From contig NZ_OZ244781.1 in assembly GCF_965219595.1 (NCBI RefSeq), forward strand, positions 558,001 through 622,000: a stretch of 64,000 nt of DNA, in the 5' to 3' direction. Shown in pieces: positions 45,924 through 54,011 of the stretch (within the stretch, counting starts at the first letter, position 1; each line of letters begins with the position of its first letter). The position numbers and the translations under genes were made by a program. Origin of the DNA: Poriferisodalis sp022821985. Lineage in GTDB: Bacteria > Actinomycetota > Acidimicrobiia > Acidimicrobiales > Poriferisodalaceae. The notes under the pieces were generated by a model. The model worked only from the letters and a program-made list of their open reading frames with translations. It was not told the origin of the DNA and searched no databases.

Positions 45924-45941
45924 CCACTCTCAGCAGGTGGC

Positions 45942-45953
45942 TACCGTGACAGA
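45942..45953 (+). promoter_or_regulatory. Leaderless -10 of the RCC1-like gene
   Basis: TACCGT, six bases (GACAGA), then the GTG at 45,954, which is immediately followed by an in-frame ATG. Confidence 0.5.
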
Positions 45954-46964
45954 GTGATGCGCCTCGCTCGTACAGGTCTCGGGATTGTGCTCTTGGCGTT
46001 GGCGACTACGGCGCTGCCCGCCGCTGGCGGCGCACACCGCCTTCCAGACGTTGCGGGCCAGCACGGCGCACATGCGATCGGCGGCGCTGCGAAGGTGCAC
46101 ACGTCGAAGATGGCGTCGGGTTTGTCGTGGCGACGCGCTGCCGATTCCATCGCTGTCGGAGAAACGCACTCGTGCGGGCTACGCGCCGACGGCCAGATCG
46201 AATGCTGGGGTGCCCCCGCGATGATCAGAAAGCCGCCAAAAGCTACGTTTACGGCTGTCACCTCTGGATTTGCTCATGCGTGCGGGCTGCACTCCGGCGG
46301 ACGGATCCGATGCTGGGGTATCGACGCAGTCCTTGAGACACCGTCCATAGGTACCTTCACCGCAGTCTCAGCCGGCTCCTGGCATGTGTGCGGGCTGCAG
46401 ATCAACGGCGAGATCGCATGCTGGGGCGACAACAGATACGGACAGGCATCACCGCCGACAGGCACCTTCACGGCCGTCTCAGCCGGATGGGCCCACTCAT
46501 GTGCGCTGCGCACCGACGGGCAGATCGAATGCTGGGGCTACGACCGATGGGAGGCAGGGCCGTTCCTCGACGATATTGAGCCGATGGCCGCCGAACCGGG
46601 CCAAGACCCATCACGCTCAACGACCGCACCGTGCGTCGCTCCGCTCTGCTTCTTGGGGCGAGCGTCGCCGCCCGCCGGCACCTTCACCGCTGTCTCGGCC
46701 GGGAGCCTTCACGGCTGCGGGCTGCGCACCGACGGGCAAGTCGAATGCTGGGGCTTCAACGAACAGGGGCAGGCATCGCCGCCACCGGGCGCGTTCACTG
46801 CTGTCTCCGCCGCGCTCTGGCATACGTGCGGGCTGCGCACGGGCGGCGAGATCGAGTGCTGGGGTGACGACCACTTCGGACAGGCATCACCGCCAGCAGG
46901 CACCTTCGCCACCGCATTCCACTTCATGTGCGTGCTGCAAGCAGATGAACGGGGCGCCTGCTGA
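45954..46964 (+). CDS. Secreted RCC1-like seven-repeat propeller protein
   Basis: 336 residues. Signal peptide MRLARTGLGIVLLALATTALPAAGGA is followed by repeats of the form FTAVSAGxxHxCGLRTDGxIECWG. I count six complete repeats plus a seventh, degenerate one (FMCVLQADERGAC), matching the seven blades of RCC1-type propellers. Each repeat has two cysteines, likely disulfide-linked outside the cell. A non-repeat insertion of about 35 residues follows the fourth repeat. Bacterial relatives are mostly secreted or surface proteins of unknown ligand. Last cargo gene, ending 48 bases before the right direct repeat. Confidence 0.85.
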   Translation: MMRLARTGLGIVLLALATTALPAAGGAHRLPDVAGQHGAHAIGGAAKVHTSKMASGLSWRRAADSIAVGETHSCGLRADGQIECWGAPAMIRKPPKATFTAVTSGFAHACGLHSGGRIRCWGIDAVLETPSIGTFTAVSAGSWHVCGLQINGEIACWGDNRYGQASPPTGTFTAVSAGWAHSCALRTDGQIECWGYDRWEAGPFLDDIEPMAAEPGQDPSRSTTAPCVAPLCFLGRASPPAGTFTAVSAGSLHGCGLRTDGQVECWGFNEQGQASPPPGAFTAVSAALWHTCGLRTGGEIECWGDDHFGQASPPAGTFATAFHFMCVLQADERGAC

Positions 46965-46968
46965 GGCG

Positions 46969-47046
46969 ATGGCGGCGACATGCCGGGCAGCCCTCGACGA
47001 ATTGGGGCTCGGCATCCTCGTGCAGGTGATCGAAGCGCTCGACTGA
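46969..47046 (+). pseudogene. Remnant of an aminotransferase 3' end
   Basis: A 25-codon frame ends ALDELGLGILVQVIEALD, paralleling the aminotransferase end ELDEGFDILVQVIEALD with one codon inserted and substitutions before the identical 39 bp. It reads as the displaced end of an orthologous gene copy, which supports insertion or replacement at that gene end. Confidence 0.6.
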
Positions 47047-47051
47047 GCCGA
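47013..47051 (+). repeat. 39-bp direct repeat, right copy (candidate att site)
   Basis: Identical to 42,707-42,745 in the same orientation. Right boundary of the proposed islet. Confidence 0.8.
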
Positions 47052-47130
47052 CTGCGTTCAATCTGCCGCTGTCAGATGCAGAAGAGATGAGAAAAAGTAG
47101 CGCTGCTGAGAATTCGCAGCACTCGCAACG

Positions 47131-47149
47131 CCGGGGGAACCCCGGGGTT
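47131..47149. other. GC-rich palindrome upstream of second DUF4143 ATPase
   Basis: CCGGGG-GAA-CCCCGG hairpin overlapping the perfect 12-bp palindrome AACCCCGGGGTT, in the gap between the islet and the ATPase gene. It may terminate read-through from the islet or act as an operator. Confidence 0.4.
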
Positions 47150-47210
47150 ATGCAGAATTGGGATCAGCGACTATACAGAATGTCGGTTAGATCTCTGACT
47201 AAACTGTGAT

Positions 47211-48638
47211 TTGAGCACTACTCTGGTTCGCATGGACCTGGTCGACAGGCACATGCGGCCTCGGCTGGCGGACGCGCTCGACAACGCGCGGGTCGTGATC
47301 CTGCACGGTGCCCGTCAATGCGGCAAGACCACGCTGGCCCGTGCCGTTGCGGCAGCGCGCGGCGGCACATACATCACGCTCGACGACCAACAGATGCTCG
47401 ATGCTGCGCGCGCCGATCCGCGCACCTTCGTGCGCGCCTATGCGCCGCCGCTGGTAATCGACGAAGTGCAGCTCGGCGGAGACCGACTGGTGCGCGAAAT
47501 CAAGATCGCCGTCGACGGGAACGACACCCGCGGCCGCTTCTTGCTCACTGGTTCAACGAACTTCCTGACCGTGCCCACCGTCAGCGAATCGCTGGCCGGG
47601 CGGGCCATCATCTTGCGACTGTGGCCGTTCTCTCAGCTGGAGCTGGCTACCGCGGCGCGAGATGCCGCGGACGGCCGACGGGGCGACTCGACACCGGCAC
47701 TCACCGGTGACCATCCAGTAGCAGTCACCGATCAAAGCGACGGCGGTATGGCACCTGCCATCGAGCGCTGGTTCGAGGGGGGCGCTGCCGCGCCGGAATC
47801 GCTCGCCGCCGGGGGGGCCGACTGGCCCGACCGTGACGGCTACTTGGGGATGGTGTGTGCCGGCGGTTACCCCGAGGTGCAGCAACTCGCGCCAGCAGGA
47901 CGCGCCGAGTGGTTCGGCAGCTACGTCGAGACGGTCATCAGCCGCGACATCGTGAGCCTCGGCGACATCCGGCGCGCCGAACTCCTCGGACGGCTGCTGC
48001 GCCTTGCCGCCGCCAACACGGCCAGCGAGGCGAACCTGACGCGGTGGTCGCAGCAACTCGGTGCCGACCGAGCGACCGTGGAGTCGTATCTGGGCTGGCT
48101 GCGCACGGTGTTCCTGGTGCATGAACTGCCGTCGTGGACCCGCAACCGATCGGCACGCGTCGTGCGTCGGCCCAAGCTGCATCTCACCGACAGCGGGCTG
48201 GCCGCGGCGTTGAGCGGTGTCGACGCCGCCGCGCTGCGCACGCCGACCGCGACCGCAACCGGCTCGCTGCTGGAGACGTTCGCCGTGAGCGAGATCGCCC
48301 GGCAACTGGCAGCCCGCGCCGATCGTGCAACGCTCTACCACTATCGCGACAACGCGGGTCGTGAAGCAGATCTCATTGTGGAGCGGCCCGACGCCACCAT
48401 CGTCGCGGTCGAAATCAAGGCCACATCCTCGCCACGCGCCACCGACCTGCGTCACATTGCCGCCCTGCGCGACAGCCTCGACCGTACGGAGCCGGGCGCA
48501 TTCCGCGCCGGCATCCTGCTGCACACCGGCCGCCACGCGCTCAGCTTCGGCGACAGACTCCGCTCAGCCCCCCTAGCAGCGCTCTGGGGTCCCCGACTCG
48601 ATCGGATGACTGAGCCAGCCAAGGTCAGTCGAAGCTGA
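47211..48638 (+). CDS. DUF4143-type AAA (AAA_14) ATPase, second copy
   Basis: 475 residues from TTG 47,211, which lies 5 bases after TAAACT; ATG 47,232 is the alternative. It has Walker A GARQCGKTTLAR, Walker B LVIDEVQLGG, FLLTGSTNFLTVP, LWPFSQLEL, then a DUF4143 domain with VCAGGYPEVQ, LHLTDSGLAAALSGVDAA and the nuclease-like HYRDNAGREADLIVE...VAVEIKA. An insertion of about 60 residues after LWPFSQLEL makes it longer than the copy at 31.8 kb. Directly outside the islet. Its 3' end overlaps that of the convergent alcohol dehydrogenase by 14 bases. Role unknown. Confidence 0.87.
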   Translation: MSTTLVRMDLVDRHMRPRLADALDNARVVILHGARQCGKTTLARAVAAARGGTYITLDDQQMLDAARADPRTFVRAYAPPLVIDEVQLGGDRLVREIKIAVDGNDTRGRFLLTGSTNFLTVPTVSESLAGRAIILRLWPFSQLELATAARDAADGRRGDSTPALTGDHPVAVTDQSDGGMAPAIERWFEGGAAAPESLAAGGADWPDRDGYLGMVCAGGYPEVQQLAPAGRAEWFGSYVETVISRDIVSLGDIRRAELLGRLLRLAAANTASEANLTRWSQQLGADRATVESYLGWLRTVFLVHELPSWTRNRSARVVRRPKLHLTDSGLAAALSGVDAAALRTPTATATGSLLETFAVSEIARQLAARADRATLYHYRDNAGREADLIVERPDATIVAVEIKATSSPRATDLRHIAALRDSLDRTEPGAFRAGILLHTGRHALSFGDRLRSAPLAALWGPRLDRMTEPAKVSRS

Positions 48639-49689
48639 CCGACACTTTCAGCGCGCCGGCGTCGTGGGGTTCGTGGGCCAGCCGGAAGGCGTCGCCGATG
48701 TCGCTCACGTCGAACACGTGGCTGAGCAACGGCGAGACGTCGATGTCGCCCGAGGCGATCAGCCGCAGCGCCTGCCGGAATGACATGGAGCCGGGTTCGT
48801 CTTGGGCCCCGTAGGTGCTGGCGGCAGACAGCCGCTTGCGGAAGAACTTCTGGAAGCGCACATGGATGTTGTCGTCGGTCGACGGCAGCCCGAACCACAA
48901 AAGCTGGCCGTCCATGCGCACGAGCTCGACCGAGTCCAGGAACGTGTCGGAGCGGCCGACCGCCTCGACGACATAGTCGGCACCGCGGCCGTTGGTCATC
49001 TCCTTGACCGCCTCGATGACCCCGACATTGCCGAGCTCGGCAGCATTCAGGCACTCGTCCGCGCCGTAGGCCTCGGCGACGGCCAGACGAGTCGGCGACA
49101 GGTCCGAGACGATGACCCGTTCGGCGCCGGCCTGCTTCAGCAGGTAGGTGAAAAACAGCCCCGCCGAGCCTTGGCCCATGACCATGACGGTCTCGCCGGT
49201 GACATCACGTGGGTGCTGGCGCATGGCGTAGATCACGGTGCCGAGCTGCTGGCCCATGAGCAGGTGCGAACGGGGCACGTCACCAGCCGGCAGCGGCACG
49301 CAATAGCCGGAGTTGACCCGCTGGAAGGCGTTGAAGCACTCGCCCACCGGCGGGTTCGGGAACGTCAGCACATGTGTGCCCTCGGGAAGGCCGGGCGCCC
49401 GGCTCTCCACCACCATGCCGATGCCTTCGTGGCCCGGGAAGCCGTGCGGGCAGGGGGGCCGGTGAGCGAGGCCGGCGCCCATCATCACCATGTGCAGGTC
49501 GCTGCCGCAGATCGACGCCATCTCCGAGCGGATGAGCACGTCGTAGTTCACCGCCGTCATGCCCAAGGCGGCGTCTGGCCGGTAGGACGGGGCGGCGTCT
49601 GAAGAGGCCTCGTCCAGCGGCGGCACGGGAATCTCTTCGCATTCCATGCGACCCACGTCCACCATGCGGCCCGCCTTCATCATCTCCAT
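48625..49689 (-). CDS. Zinc-type alcohol dehydrogenase (MDR family)
   Basis: 354 residues. Catalytic-zinc segment ASICGSDLHM and GHEGIGMVVES, then Rossmann motif VMVMGQGSAGLFFTYLLKQAGAERVIVSD. The usual four-cysteine structural-zinc lobe is missing: only GECFNAF and NSGYC remain, as in zinc-light MDR members. It probably oxidises an alcohol or polyol with NAD(P); threonine- or sorbitol-dehydrogenase-like activities are possible. ATGs at 49,689, 49,683 and 49,680 compete; the first is used here. It stands apart from obvious partners. Confidence 0.85.
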   Translation of the reverse strand: MEMMKAGRMVDVGRMECEEIPVPPLDEASSDAAPSYRPDAALGMTAVNYDVLIRSEMASICGSDLHMVMMGAGLAHRPPCPHGFPGHEGIGMVVESRAPGLPEGTHVLTFPNPPVGECFNAFQRVNSGYCVPLPAGDVPRSHLLMGQQLGTVIYAMRQHPRDVTGETVMVMGQGSAGLFFTYLLKQAGAERVIVSDLSPTRLAVAEAYGADECLNAAELGNVGVIEAVKEMTNGRGADYVVEAVGRSDTFLDSVELVRMDGQLLWFGLPSTDDNIHVRFQKFFRKRLSAASTYGAQDEPGSMSFRQALRLIASGDIDVSPLLSHVFDVSDIGDAFRLAHEPHDAGALKVSVSFD

Positions 49690-49732
49690 GCGTCTGCTCG
49701 CTTTCTGCCGTGCGCGCTGATTCTGGTCGCTC

Positions 49733-50842
49733 TCACCGGTTCAGCGAATACTGGCTCATGAATGCCCAGCCGTCCGCGGTGGCGCTGATGCCGGCATCTG
49801 AGCCGCCACCATTCTTGCTATTGCCCTTCTCCCACGATGAGCCGGGCCAGACGTGACCGAGGCCCTCGACCGCGTAGAAGCGCAGTTCGACACCGCCGTC
49901 ACAATCGGTGTAGCTCGTGAGCGATGTCGTGGAGTCGAACTCGCTCTCTGTCACGATCGCGCAGCCGAATACAGCTGCGAAGTCCGCGAGCTCGTCGGGG
50001 ATGATCTCCGCGAAGAACGCTTCGAGTTCCTGGGCCTTCTCGTCATGGATCTGCATCCCCTGCAACAACACCGATTCCCGGCTGTCGTCGAAGGGCACGA
50101 CTTCGTCTTCCGTGCCGTGAACGGCTGCCATGGCCACGGGGCGGGAGGGCTGACACCCTTCGGGATGGCTGACGCCGGCGACGGAGAACGTCGCCGCAAT
50201 CTGGTCTGCCAATTCGCAGGCCAGGTACGCACTGAAGTAGCCCCCGTTCGAGAATCCGGTCGCGTAGACGCGTGATTCGTCGACGCACGCTTGTTCGGAG
50301 ACTCGATCGATCAGATCGCTGACGAACTGCACATCGTCACGCGACGAGGTGTCGCTGTGGGCGAGCTCCCAACTCCGGACGCCTCCCCAGTCATCGTCGC
50401 CCAGACCGGACGGGTGGACGACCACGAAGCCCTCGTCATCGGCCAAGTCTGTGTAACCCGTGTAGGCCGCCTGGCCGGGTCCGTCGCCGCCCAGGCCGTG
50501 AAAGTTCATGACCAGCGGTGCCGGCGTTGACGCGGACGCCGGCACATAGAGCAGGTACCCGTACTCATTGCCGCCCGAGGCGAGGCGGTGGCGTCCGTGC
50601 GAACCGACGACATCAGTATCCGGCAGACAGTCGCCTGAGGCAGTGGCACCAGTCAACGGAGTGGCCTCCTGCGATGTTTCCGGTGCTAGCGCTTCTGCGG
50701 CTGCTGCCGACGACGTAGATGGCCCAGTCGTGCCGTCTGTGCCGTCCGCTGGAGTGCACGCTGCAGCGGCGAGTACGCACAGCGCGGCCACGCACACAAC
50801 CTGCTGCGAACCGACGTGGGTGCGGTGCCAGAGCAGGCGCAT
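49733..50842 (-). CDS. Exported PHB-depolymerase/feruloyl-esterase-like alpha/beta hydrolase
   Basis: 369 residues. N-terminal hydrophobic segment VVCVAALCVLAAAAC ends in a cysteine (about residue 29) that could be lipidated, although the lipobox is weak; a Thr/Ser/Ala linker follows. The hydrolase domain has the oxyanion segment VMNFHGLGGDGPGQ, nucleophile GFSNGGYFSAYLACE, AAVHGTEDEVVPF with the likely acid, and GLGHVWPGSS with the histidine. It should cleave esters such as polyhydroxybutyrate or feruloyl polysaccharides outside the membrane. TAACTT lies exactly 6 bases before the ATG, suggesting a leaderless transcript. Divergent from the MFS gene by 30 bases. Confidence 0.85.
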   Translation of the reverse strand: MRLLWHRTHVGSQQVVCVAALCVLAAAACTPADGTDGTTGPSTSSAAAAEALAPETSQEATPLTGATASGDCLPDTDVVGSHGRHRLASGGNEYGYLLYVPASASTPAPLVMNFHGLGGDGPGQAAYTGYTDLADDEGFVVVHPSGLGDDDWGGVRSWELAHSDTSSRDDVQFVSDLIDRVSEQACVDESRVYATGFSNGGYFSAYLACELADQIAATFSVAGVSHPEGCQPSRPVAMAAVHGTEDEVVPFDDSRESVLLQGMQIHDEKAQELEAFFAEIIPDELADFAAVFGCAIVTESEFDSTTSLTSYTDCDGGVELRFYAVEGLGHVWPGSSWEKGNSKNGGGSDAGISATADGWAFMSQYSLNR

Positions 50843-50854
50843 CTGGGCAAGTTA
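50843..50854 (-). promoter_or_regulatory. Leaderless -10 of the esterase
   Basis: On the minus strand TAACTT, then GCCCAG, then the ATG at 50,842. Confidence 0.5.
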
Positions 50855-50872
50855 GCTGGCAGGCTGTCAGGC

Positions 50873-52455
50873 GTGAATGTGCCGGTGGCGACCGCTGAGC
50901 GCAGCCAGCGGTCCCTCCGGGGCTGGCTGGTGCTGGCCGGCGTCTTCGGTGTGATGATGGTCACCTCGGGCATGGTCTTCTACGCCCTCGGCGCGTTCTT
51001 GGACGCGTTCGTGGACGAGCAGGGCTTCAGCACCGGCCTCGCGGGTGCAGGCGTGGGCGCATTCCTTCTGGCGTCGGGTCTGTGCGGGTACTACACGGGC
51101 AAGCTGGTCAATCGCTTCGACGCTCGCTGGGTGATCACCGCGGGCACCGCGGCCAGCACTGCCGGCATGGCGCTGCTCGCACAGGTGCACAGCGGCTGGC
51201 AGATGTTCGTCGTGATGACCGTCTTCGGCATCGGCTTCGGACTCTGCGGCCTCGTGCCCACCACCACATTGGTGACGCGCTGGTTCGAACGCCGCCGCTC
51301 GGTGGCGATGGCAATCGCGTCAACCGGTCTGTCGCTGGGCGGCATCGTCCTGCTGCCGCAGCTGAGCGTTCGAATCGAAGCCGACACGTTGGTCTACTGG
51401 GCGCCCCGCTTCGCCATCGTGTATTGCGTTCTGCTGCTGATCTCGACCTGGTTCTTCATTCGAGCATGGCCAAAGGATGTGGGGCTGCATCCCGATGGGG
51501 AGCGCCGGTCGGAGGAGCCGGGCGCTGCTCCGGACAGGCCGCCGCCGGGAACGCCGTACCAGCAGGCCATCCGCACACGGTTCTTCATCTTCACCGCCAT
51601 CGGCTTCGTGCTGGTGATGAGCAGCCAGGTTGGGGCCATCCAGCACATGTACAAGCTCACCGGGGACCGACTCGGTTCAGACGCTGCAGCTTCGACCGCG
51701 GTTGCGGTGCTGGCCGGCACGAGCGTCGTTGCAAGGATCTGCGGCGGCGTCGCGGCGCTGAAGGTGTCGCTGCGCTGGCTCACGATGGTGCTGATGGTGG
51801 TGCAGGCCATCGGGCTCTGCCTGCTGGCTGTCGCCGGCAGCGGGCTCGCCATCCTGTTCGGCGTGCTGGTGCTCGGCAGCGCCATGGGCAACCTGCTGAT
51901 GCTCCACCCGCTGATCCTGGCCGACGCCTTCGGTGTGCGGGACTACCGCGCATCTACGGATTCGGCTCGCTGCTGATGGTGTCCGGCTTGGCCGGAGGAC
52001 CGTTTATCACCGGGGTCCTGCACGACATCTACAGCTACCGCTCCGCTTTCTTCACCCTGGCAGTGGTCGCGGTAGTGGGCTTGGTCGTGTACAGCTTCGC
52101 CGGCAACCCGGCCCGCGACTACCTCACAGCTCCGGCGCCGGAATCTGAGTGGGCAGCTCCGGTCCGGCCTCGATCCTCAAGGCCGACGCCGACACCCGTG
52201 CTGACCGTCACACGTGATCTCCCCGAGCCGGCTGAAAGCGGCCAAGCCGACACCGGTTGGTTCGCCGCCAACGAGTCTCGGAGCGCTCTCGTTGAAATCA
52301 TCGCCCGCAAACGAGAAGCAGACCAATTCCGCGCCCGTGCCATACCCGCCGGCAACGGCATCAATGGCGCTCTCGAGGACGCAGCCGAGTTCGACGAGAT
52401 CGAGCAGGCACGTAGCCCGACCGCCCCCGCAGTCTGGGTCGTGGAATCGGTGTGA
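50873..52455 (+). pseudogene. MFS transporter, monocarboxylate/oxalate-type, interrupted by a frameshift
   Basis: From GTG 50,873 the product reads as an MFS carrier: VLAGVFGVMMVTSGMVFYALGAF, FGIGFGLCGLVPTTTLVTRWFERRRSVAMAIASTG, and a second half through LMLHPLILADAFGVRDY. This frame stops at 51,976. The last helices (IYGFGSLLMVSGLAGGPFITG, SAFFTLAVVAVVGLVVYSF) and a hydrophilic tail continue in another frame to 52,455. Insertion of one base near 51,945-51,950 would restore the usual DY-x-R-IYG motif. Either a recent pseudogene or a base error in the assembly. Substrate unknown. Confidence 0.8.
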
Positions 52456-52520
52456 TCTGACCGATCGACGACGCCGACTCGCGACCTCGATTCACCCGCC
52501 ATGGCAGCAAAAATGAGGTC

Positions 52521-54011
52521 GTGAAGCTCGCGGTACTCGGTGCGACGGGGTACGTCGGCGGCCGTCTCGTGCCATATCTGATCTCCGGCGGTCACGACGT
52601 GGTGTGCATCTCGCGCAATCCTCAGCGGCTGGCGAACCGCTCCTGGCGCCGAGACGTCGAGGTGCGCTCCGGCGACGTGGCTGACGCTGCGTCGCTGAAG
52701 GCGGCGCTGGCCGGATGCGACGTTGCGTTCTACCTCGTTCATGCCATGGGCATGACCGACGACTTCGCACGCGCTGACCGGATCGGCGCCCAGAACATGG
52801 CGCACGCTGCCGAGACGGCCGGGCTCCAGCGGATTGTGTATCTCGGCGGGCTGGGCAGCGACGCACCCTCGGAGCTGTCGCCCCATCTGGAGAGCCGGCA
52901 CGAGGTCGGGCGACTGCTCGCCAGCGGATCGGTGCCGGTCACGGAGCTTCGAGCAGCGGTCATCATCGGCTCGGGCAGTGCTTCCTTTGAAATGCTGCGA
53001 CATCTCGTCGAAGTGTTGCCGGCGATGATCTGTCCACGCTGGGTCACGGCCACTCGTTGCCAGCCCATCGCCATCGCCGATGTCCTGCACTACCTCGCCG
53101 CGGCGGTGGGCATGCCCGCGGCGGCACACGAGATCGCCGAGATCGGTGGCCCCGATGTCGTGTCGTACCGCGACATGATGCGTGCCTACGCGCGCTGTGC
53201 AGGCTTGCGACGAAGGCTGATCCTGCCGGTGCCGGTGCTCACCCCCCGCCTGTCGTCGCACTGGGTGAAGCTGGTGACCCCGCTGCCCTACGACCTCGCG
53301 CGGCCGCTCGTGGACAGCCTCGTCAATGACGTCGTGGTCAGCGAGGCCCGCAGCATCGACCGTCGCTTGGAGCATCGAACACTGCACCTGGACGAAGCCC
53401 TTGAGCGAGCCTTGCAGCATGTTCAGGACTTGGACATCACGACCAGCTGGATGGACAGCGCAGCCAGTCGCACAGCAGCGTCGCCGATGCCCCAAGACCC
53501 CGATTGGGCCGGGGGGACTGTGCTGGCAGACGAGCGCGAGGTGGTGGTGGCAACGACCATCGAGGATGTATTCGCAACAGTGTCCGGCATCGGCGGCCAG
53601 CGCGGTTGGTACGCGAGCCAATGGTTGTGGCAGCTGCGAGGTGCGCTCGACAAGCTGGTCGGCGGCGTGGGCATGCGGCGGGGTCGGCGGCACCCAGATG
53701 ACCTGCACGTCGGCGACGCAATCGACTTCTTCCGCGTCGAGGTCTGCGAGCCGCCCAAACTGCTGCGGCTCCGCGCAGAGATGCGGGTGCCGGGCGACGC
53801 GTGGCTGGAATGGCAGCTCAGCGAGTCGGCCGAGGGTGTACGGCTGCGTCAGCGGGCACGCTTCCATCCCAGAGGTGTGCTCGGTCGCATCTATTGGTGG
53901 TCGCTCGTCCCGATCCACACGGTGATCTTCCGTAAGCTGATCGTGCGGTTGGCATCCTCGGCCGAGGGCCAGGCGGCGCCGCCAGATCAGGGTCGGACAA
54001 TCAAGGCCTAA
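52521..54011 (+). CDS. SDR-type NAD(P)-binding protein with C-terminal DUF2867 domain
   Basis: 496 residues, starting at GTG with TGAGG a few bases upstream. The N-terminal Rossmann domain begins KLAVLGATGYVGGRLVPYLI and includes VEVRSGDVAD, FYLVHAMG and IVYLGGLGSDAP, as in atypical NmrA-like SDRs. From about residue 340 a DUF2867 domain follows (GWYASQWLWQLRGALDKLVGG, DAIDFFRVEV, YWWSLVPIHTVIFRKL). This two-domain arrangement is common in actinobacteria; no reaction is established. Its end overlaps the convergent carboxylase gene by 11 bases. Confidence 0.85.
   Translation: MKLAVLGATGYVGGRLVPYLISGGHDVVCISRNPQRLANRSWRRDVEVRSGDVADAASLKAALAGCDVAFYLVHAMGMTDDFARADRIGAQNMAHAAETAGLQRIVYLGGLGSDAPSELSPHLESRHEVGRLLASGSVPVTELRAAVIIGSGSASFEMLRHLVEVLPAMICPRWVTATRCQPIAIADVLHYLAAAVGMPAAAHEIAEIGGPDVVSYRDMMRAYARCAGLRRRLILPVPVLTPRLSSHWVKLVTPLPYDLARPLVDSLVNDVVVSEARSIDRRLEHRTLHLDEALERALQHVQDLDITTSWMDSAASRTAASPMPQDPDWAGGTVLADEREVVVATTIEDVFATVSGIGGQRGWYASQWLWQLRGALDKLVGGVGMRRGRRHPDDLHVGDAIDFFRVEVCEPPKLLRLRAEMRVPGDAWLEWQLSESAEGVRLRQRARFHPRGVLGRIYWWSLVPIHTVIFRKLIVRLASSAEGQAAPPDQGRTIKA

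Larger units (their letters stand above)
42707..47051. mobile_element. Candidate 4.3-kb integrated islet with serine recombinase and surface-protein cargo
   Basis: The segment is bounded by the 39-bp direct repeat and has a recombinase gene next to the left copy. Cargo in order: an Asp/Gly/Ser-rich secreted protein, three small membrane proteins and a secreted RCC1-like propeller. None relates to the metabolic genes outside. The Asp-rich gene has stretches with AAA and TTT codons that are rare in its neighbours. Integration by the encoded recombinase is inference; serine recombinases usually leave shorter identities, so homologous replacement of the gene end is an alternative. Confidence 0.6.

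Noticed and set aside
48600..48650. Terminator between convergent ATPase and alcohol dehydrogenase genes
   Set aside because: The coding ends overlap and no hairpin with a T-run was seen.
52119..53918. 599-residue minus-strand frame over the SDR-DUF2867 gene
   Set aside because: The plus-strand frame has clear Rossmann and DUF2867 motifs; the antisense product has none.
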